From assembly GCF_015704865.1 (NCBI RefSeq), contig NZ_JADQTO010000040.1, positions 1-64,000 of the forward strand: a stretch of 64,000 bases of DNA, written 5' to 3'. Origin of the DNA: Actinoplanes aureus (GTDB lineage Bacteria; Actinomycetota; Actinomycetes; Mycobacteriales; Micromonosporaceae). How positions within the stretch are numbered: position 1 is the stretch's first letter; every line of letters starts with the position of its first letter. This document shows positions 32,835 to 40,872 of the stretch, one piece after another. The position numbers and the translations under genes were made by a program. The notes beneath the pieces were generated by a model that saw nothing but the letters and a program-made list of their open reading frames with translations, did not search any database and had not been told where the DNA came from.

Positions 32835-33959
32835 TTGCTGACCGCGACCACCTTCAACGACGCGCCCGACCGGCCGTTGCTGCTGCTCGGCTCGTCCGTC
32901 GGGACGAGCGTCGAGACACTCTGGGCGCGCTGCGCCCAGCGTCTCTACGGCCGCTACCACGTGGTCGGCTTCGACCTGCCCGGGCACGGCCGCAGCGCCC
33001 CGGCGCCCGGCCCGTTCACCGTCGCCGGCCTGGCGGCCGAGGTGATCGCGCTGGCCGACCGGATCCGGCCCGGCACGTCGTTCCTCTACGCCGGCGACTC
33101 GATCGGCGGCGCGATCGGCCTGCAGTTGATGCTCGACTTCCCGGAGCGGGTCACCGCCGCGGCGCTGCTCTGCACCGGCGCCAAGATCGGCGAGAGCACG
33201 ATGTGGCACGACCGCGCCGCGCTGGTCCGGGCCGAGGGCACCGGGGTGGTGGTGGCCGGCTCGGTCGACCGGTGGTTCGCGCCGGGCTACCCGGATCGCT
33301 CACCCGAGGTGGCCGAGCCCCTGCTGGACGCGCTGCGCGCGACCGACGACGAGAGCTATGCGCGCGCCTGCGAGGCCCTGGCCGCCTTCGACGTACGCGA
33401 TCGGCTCGCCGAGATCGCCGCCCCCGTGCTGGCCGTGGCCGGCGCACTGGACAAGCCCACCCCGCCGGACGGGCTGGCCACGATCGCCGAGACCGTCCTG
33501 CACGGCCGCCTGGTCGTCCTCGACGACGTCGCCCACCTGGCCCCGGCCGAATCCCCGGAGATCGTCGCCTTCCTGCTCGACCAGCACTTCGACGAGCAGC
33601 GCGCGGCCGGCATCAAGGTGCGCCGCGAAGTCCTCGGCCCGGCCCACGTCGACCGGGCCACCGCCGGCACCACCGAGTTCACCCGCGACTTCCAGGATCT
33701 GATCACCCGGTACGCCTGGGGAGAGATCTGGACCCGTCCCGGGCTCGACCGCCGCAGCCGCTCCCTGATCACCCTGACCGCGCTCGTCGCGCTCGGGCAC
33801 CACGAGGAGCTGGCGATGCACGTCCGGGCTGCCCGTACCAACGGGCTGACCGTGCAGGAGATCCGGGAAGCGCTGCTGCAGACCGCGATCTACTGTGGCG
33901 TACCGGCTGCCAACACCGCCTTCCGTATCGCGCAACGCGTTCTTGAGGAGTCTCCGTGA
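32835..33959 (+). CDS. pcaL: fused 3-oxoadipate enol-lactonase / 4-carboxymuconolactone decarboxylase
   Basis: 374 residues from TTG 32835 (GAGAGG ribosome-binding site 6-8 bases upstream). Residues about 1-240 are an alpha/beta hydrolase, with nucleophile elbow GDSIGG and late His in DDVAHLAPAE (enol-lactonase, PcaD). About 250-374 are the CMD domain (RREVLGPAHVDRA, WTRPGLDRRSRSLITLTALVALGHHEELAMHVRAA; PcaC). This order is the known actinobacterial PcaL fusion. It decarboxylates 4-carboxymuconolactone and hydrolyses the enol-lactone to 3-oxoadipate. Confidence 0.95.
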   Translation: MLTATTFNDAPDRPLLLLGSSVGTSVETLWARCAQRLYGRYHVVGFDLPGHGRSAPAPGPFTVAGLAAEVIALADRIRPGTSFLYAGDSIGGAIGLQLMLDFPERVTAAALLCTGAKIGESTMWHDRAALVRAEGTGVVVAGSVDRWFAPGYPDRSPEVAEPLLDALRATDDESYARACEALAAFDVRDRLAEIAAPVLAVAGALDKPTPPDGLATIAETVLHGRLVVLDDVAHLAPAESPEIVAFLLDQHFDEQRAAGIKVRREVLGPAHVDRATAGTTEFTRDFQDLITRYAWGEIWTRPGLDRRSRSLITLTALVALGHHEELAMHVRAARTNGLTVQEIREALLQTAIYCGVPAANTAFRIAQRVLEESP

Positions 33960-35134
33960 CCGAGTCGTTCGTCTACGCCGCCGTCCGTACCCCGTTCGGC
34001 CGCTACAGCGGCGCGCTCGCCGAGGTACGCCCCGACGACCTGGCCGCCACCGCGGTGTCCGGGCTGCTCGCCAAGGCGCCGCAGCTGGACCCGGCCCGCA
34101 TCGACGACGTGCACTGGGGCAACGCCAACGGTGCCGGTGAGGACAACCGCAACGTCGGCCGGATGGCCGTACTGCTCGCCGGCTTGCCGACCAGCGTGCC
34201 GGCGAACACGGTCAACCGGCTCTGCGGATCCAGCCTGGACGCGGCGATCATCGGCTCGCGGGCGATCGCGGCCGGTGACGCCGAGGTCGTGCTGATCGGC
34301 GGTGTCGAGTCGATGACCCGGGCACCCTGGGTGCTGCCGAAGCCGTCCCGGGCCTTCCCGGCCGGCAACCTGGAGGCGGTCTCCACCACGCTCGGGTGGC
34401 GACTGACCAACCCGAACATGCCCGCCGAGTGGACCGCCTCGCTGGGTGAGTGCAACGAGCAGCTGGGGGAGAAGCACGGCATCTCCCGCTCTCGCCAGGA
34501 CGAGTTCGCGGTCCGGTCGCACCAGCTGGCCGCGGCCGCCTGGCGCGACGGCTTCTACGCCGACCTGACGGTACCGGTGGGTGAACTCACCCAGGACGAG
34601 GGCATCCGGGCGGACAGCAGCGTCGACAAGCTGGCCAGGCTGAAGCCGTCGTTCCGCACGGACGGCACGATCACCGCCGGCAACGCGTCACCGCTCAACG
34701 ACGGCGCCGCCGCCGTGCTGCTCGGTTCCGCCTCGGCGGCCTTCCAGATCGGCTTCGACCCGATCGCCCGGATCGCCGGGCGGGCCGCGCACGCCGTCGA
34801 CCCGCAGGAGTTCGGCTTCGCCCCGGTCGAGGCGGCCGAGAAGGCGCTGCGCCGGGCCGGGATCAGCTGGTCGGACGTGGGCGCGGTCGAGCTCAACGAG
34901 GCGTTCGCCGTCCAGTCCCTCGCCTGCGTCGACGCCTGGGACATCGACCCGGAGATCGTCAACACCCGGGGCGGCGCCATCGCCATCGGGCACCCGCTCG
35001 GCGCCTCCGGTGCCCGCATCCTCGGCACCCTCGCCCACGTGCTGCGCGAACGCAACCAGCGATGGGGCGTCGCGGCCATCTGCATCGGCGTGGGCCAGGC
35101 CCTCGCCGTCGTCCTGGAGAACTGCACTCGATGA
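33956..35134 (+). CDS. pcaF: 3-oxoadipyl-CoA thiolase
   Basis: 392 residues of the thiolase fold. The acylated Cys is in VNRLCGSSLDA; NEAFAVQSLAC, GHPLGASGARI (His) and a second Cys in AICIGVGQ complete the site. The last motif is usually CIGGGQG; here a Val replaces Gly. It cleaves 3-oxoadipyl-CoA to succinyl-CoA and acetyl-CoA, the final pathway step. GTGA overlap with pcaL and ATGA overlap with pcaI give tight coupling. Confidence 0.95.
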   Translation: MTESFVYAAVRTPFGRYSGALAEVRPDDLAATAVSGLLAKAPQLDPARIDDVHWGNANGAGEDNRNVGRMAVLLAGLPTSVPANTVNRLCGSSLDAAIIGSRAIAAGDAEVVLIGGVESMTRAPWVLPKPSRAFPAGNLEAVSTTLGWRLTNPNMPAEWTASLGECNEQLGEKHGISRSRQDEFAVRSHQLAAAAWRDGFYADLTVPVGELTQDEGIRADSSVDKLARLKPSFRTDGTITAGNASPLNDGAAAVLLGSASAAFQIGFDPIARIAGRAAHAVDPQEFGFAPVEAAEKALRRAGISWSDVGAVELNEAFAVQSLACVDAWDIDPEIVNTRGGAIAIGHPLGASGARILGTLAHVLRERNQRWGVAAICIGVGQALAVVLENCTR

Positions 35135-35793
35135 GAACCACCATCACGGACGCCCGGGAGGCGGTCGCCGCGGTCAAGGACGGCGACACCGTCCTGGTCG
35201 GCGGGTTCGGCATGGCCGGCATGCCGGTCGAGCTGATCGACGCGCTGATCGAGCACGGGGCCGGCGACCTGACCATCGTCAGCAACAACGCCGGCAACGG
35301 TGACACCGGGCTGGCCGCGCTGCTCGCCGCCGGACGCGTACGCAAAATGATCTGTTCCTTTCCCCGGCAGACCGACTCCTGGGTCTTCGACGGCCTCTAC
35401 CGGGCCGGGAAGATCGAGCTCGAGGTGGTGCCGCAGGGCAACCTCGCCGAGCGGATGCGCGCCGCCGGCGCCGGCATCGGCGCCTTCTTCTGCCCGACCG
35501 GTGCCGGCACCATGCTGACCGAGGGCAAGGAGACCCGGGTCATCGACGGCCGCGAGTACGTGCTGGAGTACCCGATCCACGGCGACGTGGCGCTGATCCG
35601 GGCGCACGTCGCGGACCGGCTGGGGAACCTGGTGTACCGCAAGACCGCGCGCAACTTCGGTCCGGTGATGGCCACCGCCGCCACGGTGACCGTCGCCCAG
35701 GTCTCCTCGATCGTCGAGATCGGCTCGCTCGACCCGGAGTGCGTCGTCACCCCGTCGATCTACGTAAACACGCTGGTGGAGGTGCCCCGATGA
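35131..35793 (+). CDS. pcaI: 3-oxoadipate:succinyl-CoA transferase subunit A
   Basis: 220 residues of the CoA-transferase family I alpha subunit. GDTVLVGGFGMAGMPVELIDAL is the CoA-binding start, and GAFFCPTGAGTMLTEGKETRVIDGREYVLEYPIHGDVALI follows. It pairs with PcaJ to move CoA from succinyl-CoA to 3-oxoadipate. It could in principle be another 3-oxoacid CoA-transferase, but its place between pcaF and pcaJ in a complete pca operon settles the name. Confidence 0.93.
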   Translation: MRTTITDAREAVAAVKDGDTVLVGGFGMAGMPVELIDALIEHGAGDLTIVSNNAGNGDTGLAALLAAGRVRKMICSFPRQTDSWVFDGLYRAGKIELEVVPQGNLAERMRAAGAGIGAFFCPTGAGTMLTEGKETRVIDGREYVLEYPIHGDVALIRAHVADRLGNLVYRKTARNFGPVMATAATVTVAQVSSIVEIGSLDPECVVTPSIYVNTLVEVPR

Positions 35794-36422
35794 GTCTGGA
35801 CAAGGAGGAACTGGCCCGGCTCGTCGCCGGTGACATCCCGCCCGGTGCCTACGTGAACCTCGGCATCGGGCAGCCCACCACGATCGCCCGGTTCCTGGAG
35901 CCGGAGAGCTGCGTCGTCCTGCACACCGAGAACGGGATGCTCGGCATGGGCGACGTGGTGCCGGCCGACGAGGCGGACTGGGATCTGACGAACGCCGGCA
36001 AGCAGCCGGTCACCGAGCTGCCCGGGGCGGCCTACTTCCACCACGCCGACTCGTTCGCCATGATGCGCGGCGGCCACCTGGACGTCTGCGTGATGGGCGC
36101 CTTCCAGGTGTCGGCCGCCGGTGACCTGGCCAACTGGCACACCGGCGCGCCGGACGCGATCCCGGCGGTCGGCGGCGCGATGGATCTCGCGGTGGGCGCC
36201 AAGGAGGTGTGGGTGATGATGACGCTGTTCACCAAGCAGGGCCAGGCGAAGCTGGTGCCGGAGTGCACGTACCCGCTGACCGGCAAGGCCTGCGTCACCC
36301 GCGTATACACCGAGCTGGCCACGTTCCATCTGGGCCCGTCCGGGGTACAGGTTGCCCAGACGTTCGGAATCACCTTCGACGAGCTGGCGTCCCGCCTGGA
36401 CGTGCCGCTGTCGAAGGTCTGA
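35790..36422 (+). CDS. pcaJ: 3-oxoadipate:succinyl-CoA transferase subunit B
   Basis: 210 residues of the CoA-transferase beta subunit. VNLGIGQPTTIARF opens the fold. HTENGMLGMG contains the catalytic glutamate that forms the glutamyl-CoA thioester. GGHLDVCVMGAFQVSAAGDLANW is conserved. It overlaps pcaI by ATGA and is followed by a strong terminator, so it ends the pca operon. Confidence 0.94.
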   Translation: MSLDKEELARLVAGDIPPGAYVNLGIGQPTTIARFLEPESCVVLHTENGMLGMGDVVPADEADWDLTNAGKQPVTELPGAAYFHHADSFAMMRGGHLDVCVMGAFQVSAAGDLANWHTGAPDAIPAVGGAMDLAVGAKEVWVMMTLFTKQGQAKLVPECTYPLTGKACVTRVYTELATFHLGPSGVQVAQTFGITFDELASRLDVPLSKV

Positions 36423-36428
36423 GACCAC

Positions 36429-36464
36429 GGGAGCCGGCGGCTCAACGACGCGCCGCCGGCTCCC
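36429..36464. terminator. bidirectional terminator after pcaJ and the AraC gene
   Basis: GGGAGCCGGCGGC (36429-36441) pairs perfectly with GCCGCCGGCTCCC (36452-36464), lying between the convergent stops at 36422 and 36467. Confidence 0.85.
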
Positions 36465-36466
36465 GT

Positions 36467-37372
36467 TCATCTCGCGGCCTTCCGGTACGCGCCGGGCGAG
36501 GTTCCCACCTCCCGCTTGAAGGCGGCGGCGAACGCCACCTCGGACGCGTAACCCACCTGTCCCGCCACGCGTGCGACCGTGACCCGCTCGTCCCGCAGCA
36601 GGCTCCTGGCCCGGTGCATGCGGATCGCCAGCAGATACCGCATCGGCGGTTCGCCGACCCGGCCGGTGAACCGGGCGGCGAACGCGGCGCGCGACAGTCC
36701 CGCGACCCGGGCCAGCGCGGCGAGCGTCCACGGCCGGGCCGGATCCGCGTGCAGGGCTTCGAGCGCCGCCGCGACGTACGGGTCAGCGAGGCCCGCCAGC
36801 CACCCCTCCGGTGCGGTGTCACCGTGATGGCGCAGCGCCCGGATCAGGATGGCGTCGGAGAGCCGCGCCATCACCAGGTCACTGCCGGGTCCGCCGTCGC
36901 GCGCCTCCGTGTCCAGCGCCGTGACCAGGGGTGTGAGCCAGGGCTGCGGACGGCCCGCCGTGCCCGGCACCTGCAGCACCCGGGGGAGCCCGCGCAGTGC
37001 GGGATGGTCCGGCTCGCCGACGACGAACGCACCGCACATCACGACCGTGTCCGGCACCGGCCCACCGGCCCGCAACCGGATCCCCGGCGTACGCGTGGCC
37101 AGGTCCATGCCGGAGGCCACCGGTCCCTTGACCGATCCGGGCGACCGCAGCAGGTGCGCGTCGCCGCGCGGGAAGATCACGAGATCGCCGGCGCCGAGTG
37201 GCGCGGTGCGACCGCTGGCGAGTGCGTACTCGCAGCGTCCCCGCGTGACGAGATGGACGCCGCGCAGACCTGGCCGGTCGAAGCCGACCCGGAACGGCGT
37301 GCCGAGTTCGAGCCACCGGTAACCGGCACTCTCGAAGCGCGCCTCGCGCAGGACCGCGCTCAGCAGGTCCAC
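36467..37372 (-). CDS. AraC-family regulator
   Basis: 301 residues from GTG 37372. The N-terminal cupin-like effector domain includes RGRCEYALASGRTAPLGAGDLVIFPRGDAHLL. The C-terminal double helix-turn-helix is WTLAALARVAGLSRAAFAARFTGRVGEPPMRYLLAIRMHRA, then VARVAGQVGYASEVAFAAAFKREVGTSPGAYRK. Its divergent partner has been lost: the sequence beyond the promoter is a stub of the VOC gene start followed by a broken SCO6745-family gene. A degenerate second copy lies at 38245 beside the intact VOC gene. Confidence 0.9.
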   Translation of the reverse strand: MDLLSAVLREARFESAGYRWLELGTPFRVGFDRPGLRGVHLVTRGRCEYALASGRTAPLGAGDLVIFPRGDAHLLRSPGSVKGPVASGMDLATRTPGIRLRAGGPVPDTVVMCGAFVVGEPDHPALRGLPRVLQVPGTAGRPQPWLTPLVTALDTEARDGGPGSDLVMARLSDAILIRALRHHGDTAPEGWLAGLADPYVAAALEALHADPARPWTLAALARVAGLSRAAFAARFTGRVGEPPMRYLLAIRMHRARSLLRDERVTVARVAGQVGYASEVAFAAAFKREVGTSPGAYRKAAR

Positions 37373-37391
37373 GAGACGGACGTGGTTCGGC

Positions 37392-37414
37392 GGACGCTCA
37401 CGCCTGGAGTGTCC
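37392..37414. promoter_or_regulatory. candidate AraC operator, copy 1
   Basis: GGACGCTC, seven bases, GAGTGTCC: inverted arms with one mismatch, 20 bp upstream of the AraC start. The surrounding 65 bp, ending in GTCGATCGCATGACAGAC, are duplicated at 38325-38394. Confidence 0.6.
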
Positions 37415-37540
37415 CCGGCGCTGTCCCAGCCGTCGATCGCATGACAGACAGAACCGCCGGCGCGTTTTGTGGCATGTGTTGCGAAAGCCCGTTGTTATTG
37501 CTGTGCTTTGCTCGTCCCCGGAGCCCCGGGGGAGGTCAGC

Positions 37541-38244
37541 ATGCGATCCGCGCCGGACGGACTGGCACGGCAGATGTGGCGGCTGGTGGAGCCGCTGCAC
37601 GCCGTCCTTTACTTCGCGCCGGAGGTGATCGAGGAGGCCGCGAGGCTCGGCTACGACGTCGACACCCGCTGGCCCAGCTACTTCGCCTGGCGTGCCGCCC
37701 CGCTCGGCGCGGCCGGCCCGGCGGCCGTCCCGGCGGGCCGACGTCGCGGCCGACGTCGCGGCCGACGTCGCCGGGCGGCCGCTCGCCGCCGCCAACAAGG
37801 ACCTCTACTGGCCGGACGAGCCGCACCTGGTCCTCTGGCAGGCGGCCACGATCCTGCGCGAACACCGCGGCGACGGGCACGTCGCCGCCGCCCTGGCCAC
37901 CGGGTTCGGCCCGTGCGAGCTGCTGGTCTCGTTCGCCGCGGTGGGTGCCGCGCCGGCCGAGGTGTTCGCCGGCCGGGGCTGGACACCGGACGAGTGGGAC
38001 GCGGCGCAGGCGAGCCTGGTGGACCGCGGCTGGGTTCACCCGGACGGCACCGCGACCGACCACGGTGTCAAGGCGCGCGCTGATCTGGAGCTGCTGACGA
38101 GCGAGCTCGCGGCCGGGCCGTGGCGGGCGCTGGGCACCGAGGTGGGCCGCTTCGTGCAGCTCGCCGGGCCGCTGGCGGGCGCCATCGCCGCGTCCGGTGT
38201 GCTGCCCCGGCAGAGCACGCTGGGCCTGGGCACGCGGGTCCCGG
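37541..38244 (+). pseudogene. SCO6745-family protein with internal deletion and frame change
   Basis: From ATG 37541 (GGGGGAGG ribosome-binding site) the product starts SAPDGLARQMWRLVEPLHAVLYFAPEVIEEAARLGYD, then YFAWRAAPLGAAGPAAVPAG, the normal SCO6745-family N-terminus. At about 37735-37770, among tandem copies of GTCGCGGCCGAC, the coding frame changes. It resumes as DVAGRPLAAANKDLYWPDEPHLVLWQAATILREHRGDGHVAAALATGFG, the family's C-terminal half. Roughly 80 central residues are missing. The family is of unknown function and resembles MarR-fold proteins. The 3' end runs into the AraC relic. A single intact product is unlikely. Confidence 0.7.
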
Positions 38245-38313
38245 TCACATCGCCGCCTTCCGGTACGCGCCCGGCCACGTCCCGACCTCGCGTTTGAAGG
38301 CGGCGGATCCACG
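38245..38313 (-). pseudogene. relic of an AraC-family gene (start joined to end)
   Basis: On the minus strand, AAFKREVGTWPGAYRKAA plus a stop at 38245-38247 matches the C-terminus of the intact regulator. At about 38309 it joins directly to DNA matching that gene's start (CCACGAGACG) and promoter. All the middle of the gene has been deleted. Only the promoter and operator remain useful, upstream of the VOC gene. Confidence 0.75.
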
Positions 38314-38334
38314 AGACGACCGCTGTGGTTCGCT

Positions 38335-38357
38335 GGACGCTCACACCTGGAGTGTCC
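38335..38357. promoter_or_regulatory. candidate AraC operator, copy 2
   Basis: Same GGACGCTC / GAGTGTCC arms as at 37392, here 27 bp upstream of the VOC gene ATG. The surviving AraC protein could therefore regulate this gene in trans. Confidence 0.6.
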
Positions 38358-38383
38358 CCAGTGGCGGCCCTAGCGTCGATCGC

Positions 38384-38869
38384 ATGACAGACACTGCTAC
38401 CGGCATCGCCGGCCTGGACCGCATCGCTCAGATCAAACTGCCGGTGACCGATCTCGCGCGCAGCGTCGCGTGGTACCGGGACCTGCTGGACCTGCGGCTG
38501 TGGGCGGAGTTCCTGGAGGACGGGGTGGTACGCGGGGTGGGGCTGATCGATCCGCGGGGCCGCTTCAACATCGCGTTACGCGACCGATCGGTCTGCGCCG
38601 CCTCGCCTGACCTGCGCGGTTTCGACGTCGTGGCGTTCCTGCCGGCGAGCGGATCGGTGCTGACCGAGTTGATGGACCGGTGCGCCCGGCTCGGGATCGC
38701 GCACAACGGCGTCGAGGAGACACCGGCCGGTCCGCGGCTGGACATTCCCGACCCGGACGGCACGGTGTTGCGCTTCTACCACTTCACCGAATCCACCGAC
38801 GGTTTCGTCGGCGTGGAGTCCCGGGACGGCCGGATCGTGGGCACCTATCAGCAGTCCCGGCTTGGGTGA
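38384..38869 (+). CDS. VOC-family (glyoxalase-like) protein
   Basis: 161 residues. IAQIKLPVTDLARSVAWYRDLLDLRLWAEF is the opening beta-alpha-beta unit, and GPRLDIPDPDGTVLRFYHFTE is the closing one with the usual DPDG turn. Metal ligands are not certain. Probably a lyase or binding protein of unknown substrate. Start ATG 38384; 53 bases before it, TGACAGAC-type sequence is shared with the stub at 37441, which marks the vanished duplicate of this gene. Confidence 0.82.
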   Translation: MTDTATGIAGLDRIAQIKLPVTDLARSVAWYRDLLDLRLWAEFLEDGVVRGVGLIDPRGRFNIALRDRSVCAASPDLRGFDVVAFLPASGSVLTELMDRCARLGIAHNGVEETPAGPRLDIPDPDGTVLRFYHFTESTDGFVGVESRDGRIVGTYQQSRLG

Positions 38870-38986
38870 CGGGGAACGAGGTGGGGCTGCCTCGTTCCCC
38901 GCCGGGTGACACAGCACGTGCGTGGACGGAGCCGAACCACGCGGTCTAGCTTGGCCTCCGTTTCTGCTGGGGATGAGTTGGGGGAC

Positions 38987-39000
38987 TGGGAGCGCTCCCA
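38987..39000. promoter_or_regulatory. perfect CebR-type operator (TGGGAGCGCTCCCA)
   Basis: This 14-bp palindrome equals the consensus bound by CebR, the cello-oligosaccharide-responsive LacI-family repressor of Streptomyces. It lies 40 bp beyond the 3' end of the LPMO gene and 118 bp after the VOC stop, so it does not precede any intact gene in the window. It is probably left over from a lost cellulase promoter, or acts at a distance. Confidence 0.6.
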
Positions 39001-39040
39001 TTCATAACAATGTATCCGATGTGAACGGCAGGCGCGAGTG

Positions 39041-40141
39041 TCAGACCGTGGCGGTACAGCTGAGGGTCGGTGTGGCCGAAGCACCCGAGGCCAGGAAGCC
39101 GAAGCTCGTACTGCCTCCCGCCGCCACCGAGCCGTTGTAACCGGCGTTCGTCGCCTGGACCGTGTTTCCGCTGGTGGTCAGCGTGGCGTTCCAGCCCTGC
39201 TGGATCGGCGGCGTACCCGGGTAGGTGAGCAGCACCCTCCAGCCCTTGATCGCGGAGCTGCCCGCGGTCACTCGTACCTCGCCCTGGTATCCGCCCTGCC
39301 AGGTGGAGGTCACCGCGAAGGTGGCCGAGCAGGCGCCGGAGGCAGGCGTGGAGGGCGACACCGAGGGCGACACCGAGGGCGACGCCGAGGGCGACGACGG
39401 CTGGGACGGCGATGCCGACGGGGAGGACGGCGTCGAGGGAGACGGCTGGCTGCCGCCGAAGTTCACGTCGCTGCAGAAGTAGTACGACTGGTCGGAGTGG
39501 CTGGCCTGCCAGATGGTGTAGACCAGGGCCCGCCCGGAACGCCCGGAGACGCTCACCGGGATGTCCTGCTGCACACCGTTGGACTGCTGGTGGGTCCACT
39601 GCGCCGCCGGCGTGTTCGGGACCGACTTCACCAGTTCCAGGTCGGACCACTTCAGCGGTGTGGTGACCGGGTTGTATCCGGGCCGGGAGACGTACACCCG
39701 GATGTAGTCGGCGCCGTGCCGCGCGCCGTCGAAGAGCTGCACGGTGAACGAGTTGCCGATCGAGGTCGCCTTCCAATCGCCGACCGCGTCCATGGCGTTG
39801 TACCGGCCGCTCTCGGTGCGGCCGCCGCTGCACAACTGGCCGTCCGGGATGGCGCCCTGGTGGTTGCCGGCGACGCCCTCGCGGTACAGGCCGTTCCAGT
39901 TCCACATGGCGTTCGGGTTGGCCTGCCAGGCCTGCCAGCACATCGGATCCTCGGTCGCCATGGCCGGGTCCTGGAACTTGGAGCCCCAGCGCTCGAAGCA
40001 ACCGTAGTTGCGCGAGGAGGGACCGATCACGTTGCCGTGCGCGCTGGCTGGCGCGCTCGGCGCGAAGAGCACGGCAGCAGCCGCGGCCAGGGCCGCGACG
40101 ATGCTGGAGATCAAAAACTTGCGGCGTACGGGTGAGGACAT
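39041..40141 (-). CDS. AA10 lytic polysaccharide monooxygenase with CBM2
   Basis: 366 residues. The signal peptide ends SAPASA and the mature protein starts at His35 (HGNVIGPSSRNYGCF). That N-terminal His is the first copper ligand of the histidine brace. A second His is likely in AQWTHQQSNG or ASHSDQSYYFCSDV. The catalytic domain ends near 230. A Ser/Pro linker with repeated SASPS/SVSPS units follows, then a CBM2 cellulose-binding module (GACSATFAVTSTWQGGYQGEVRVTA, IKGWRVLLTYPG). It cleaves cellulose or chitin oxidatively outside the cell. The imperfect repeat GGGAGC-N7-GCTCCC upstream may be its control site. Confidence 0.93.
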   Translation of the reverse strand: MSSPVRRKFLISSIVAALAAAAAVLFAPSAPASAHGNVIGPSSRNYGCFERWGSKFQDPAMATEDPMCWQAWQANPNAMWNWNGLYREGVAGNHQGAIPDGQLCSGGRTESGRYNAMDAVGDWKATSIGNSFTVQLFDGARHGADYIRVYVSRPGYNPVTTPLKWSDLELVKSVPNTPAAQWTHQQSNGVQQDIPVSVSGRSGRALVYTIWQASHSDQSYYFCSDVNFGGSQPSPSTPSSPSASPSQPSSPSASPSVSPSVSPSTPASGACSATFAVTSTWQGGYQGEVRVTAGSSAIKGWRVLLTYPGTPPIQQGWNATLTTSGNTVQATNAGYNGSVAAGGSTSFGFLASGASATPTLSCTATV

Positions 40142-40208
40142 GTGGGCTCAGCACTCCGTGAGCTCGGGACCGCCGCGTCGTGCGCGACGGCCTGCATCGG
40201 TGGACTCG

Positions 40209-40229
40209 CGGGAGCTGCCCATGCTCCCG
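40209..40229. promoter_or_regulatory. inverted repeat upstream of the LPMO gene
   Basis: CGGGAGC (40209-40215) and GCTCCCG (40223-40229) are separated by seven bases, 68 bp before the LPMO start. The half-sites equal those of the CebR box, but the spacing is wider than the consensus. Confidence 0.4.
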
Positions 40230-40307
40230 CGTGCCGCGTGGCTCCGGCGGCAGTGCTGTGGCCACAGCCTGGCTCAACAATCGACCTAAGTCAATGATCT
40301 TCCGGCG

Positions 40308-40724
40308 TCAGGCCGTCCCCACGGTCCAGTTCTCCCCGAACTCGGTGCCACTACAGGCATCCGGCCCGTGTCCGGCGCGCATGCACACCCGGAACGTCAC
40401 GGTACGGCCCTCCCCGAAATTGTGGTCGAAGCGGACGGTCTCGCCGACCGTGCCCGAACCCCAGTGGGTGCCCTCCCGCAGGGTGCCGTCCTTCCGGACG
40501 TAGCGGTACTCCACGTACGGCCGTTCGCCCGCGCCGGCTCGTCTGGTCACCGCGAAGCTGTCGCCCGTGGACTCGAAATACGCCTCCGCGAGCACGCGGC
40601 TGTTCTCGTCGTAGACCCGTGCCAGAGCGTCCTGGCCGGCGGCCGCGGTGGCGGCGCCCGGCGCCACGGCCACCGACCCGAGAACGGCGAGGGTTGCGGC
40701 GACTCGTCGCAGAATGATCATCAT
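40308..40724 (-). CDS. small secreted protein
   Basis: About 138 residues from ATG 40724 or 40721, preceded by GGAGGCG. Signal peptide: MIILRRVAATLAVLGSVAVAPGAATA. The mature part is beta-rich (DSFAVTRRAGAGERPYVEYRYVRKDGTLREG, then TVGETVRFDHNFGEGRTVTFRVCMRAG) with two cysteines placed to form a disulfide near the C-terminus. It resembles small extracellular beta-sandwich proteins of actinomycetes; function unknown. It lies upstream of the LPMO gene on the same strand but with its own leader. Confidence 0.75.
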   Translation of the reverse strand: MMIILRRVAATLAVLGSVAVAPGAATAAAGQDALARVYDENSRVLAEAYFESTGDSFAVTRRAGAGERPYVEYRYVRKDGTLREGTHWGSGTVGETVRFDHNFGEGRTVTFRVCMRAGHGPDACSGTEFGENWTVGTA

Positions 40725-40872
40725 CGCCTCCGGTTGCACCGGTACGGCACGGCCGGTCGCCGCGTCGCCCAACACCGGGGGAGTGCCGACTGGATACCCG
40801 TCCTTGATCAGGTGAAAACCGGCCGGCGGATATTCGGATGCCACGCCGGGCCGGCATCCCTACGGTGAGGGG

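Noticed and set aside
37741..37765. Tandem GTCGCGGCCGAC units as a CRISPR-like or satellite array
   Set aside because: Only two to three short units without spacers; better seen as the slippage site in the broken SCO6745 gene.
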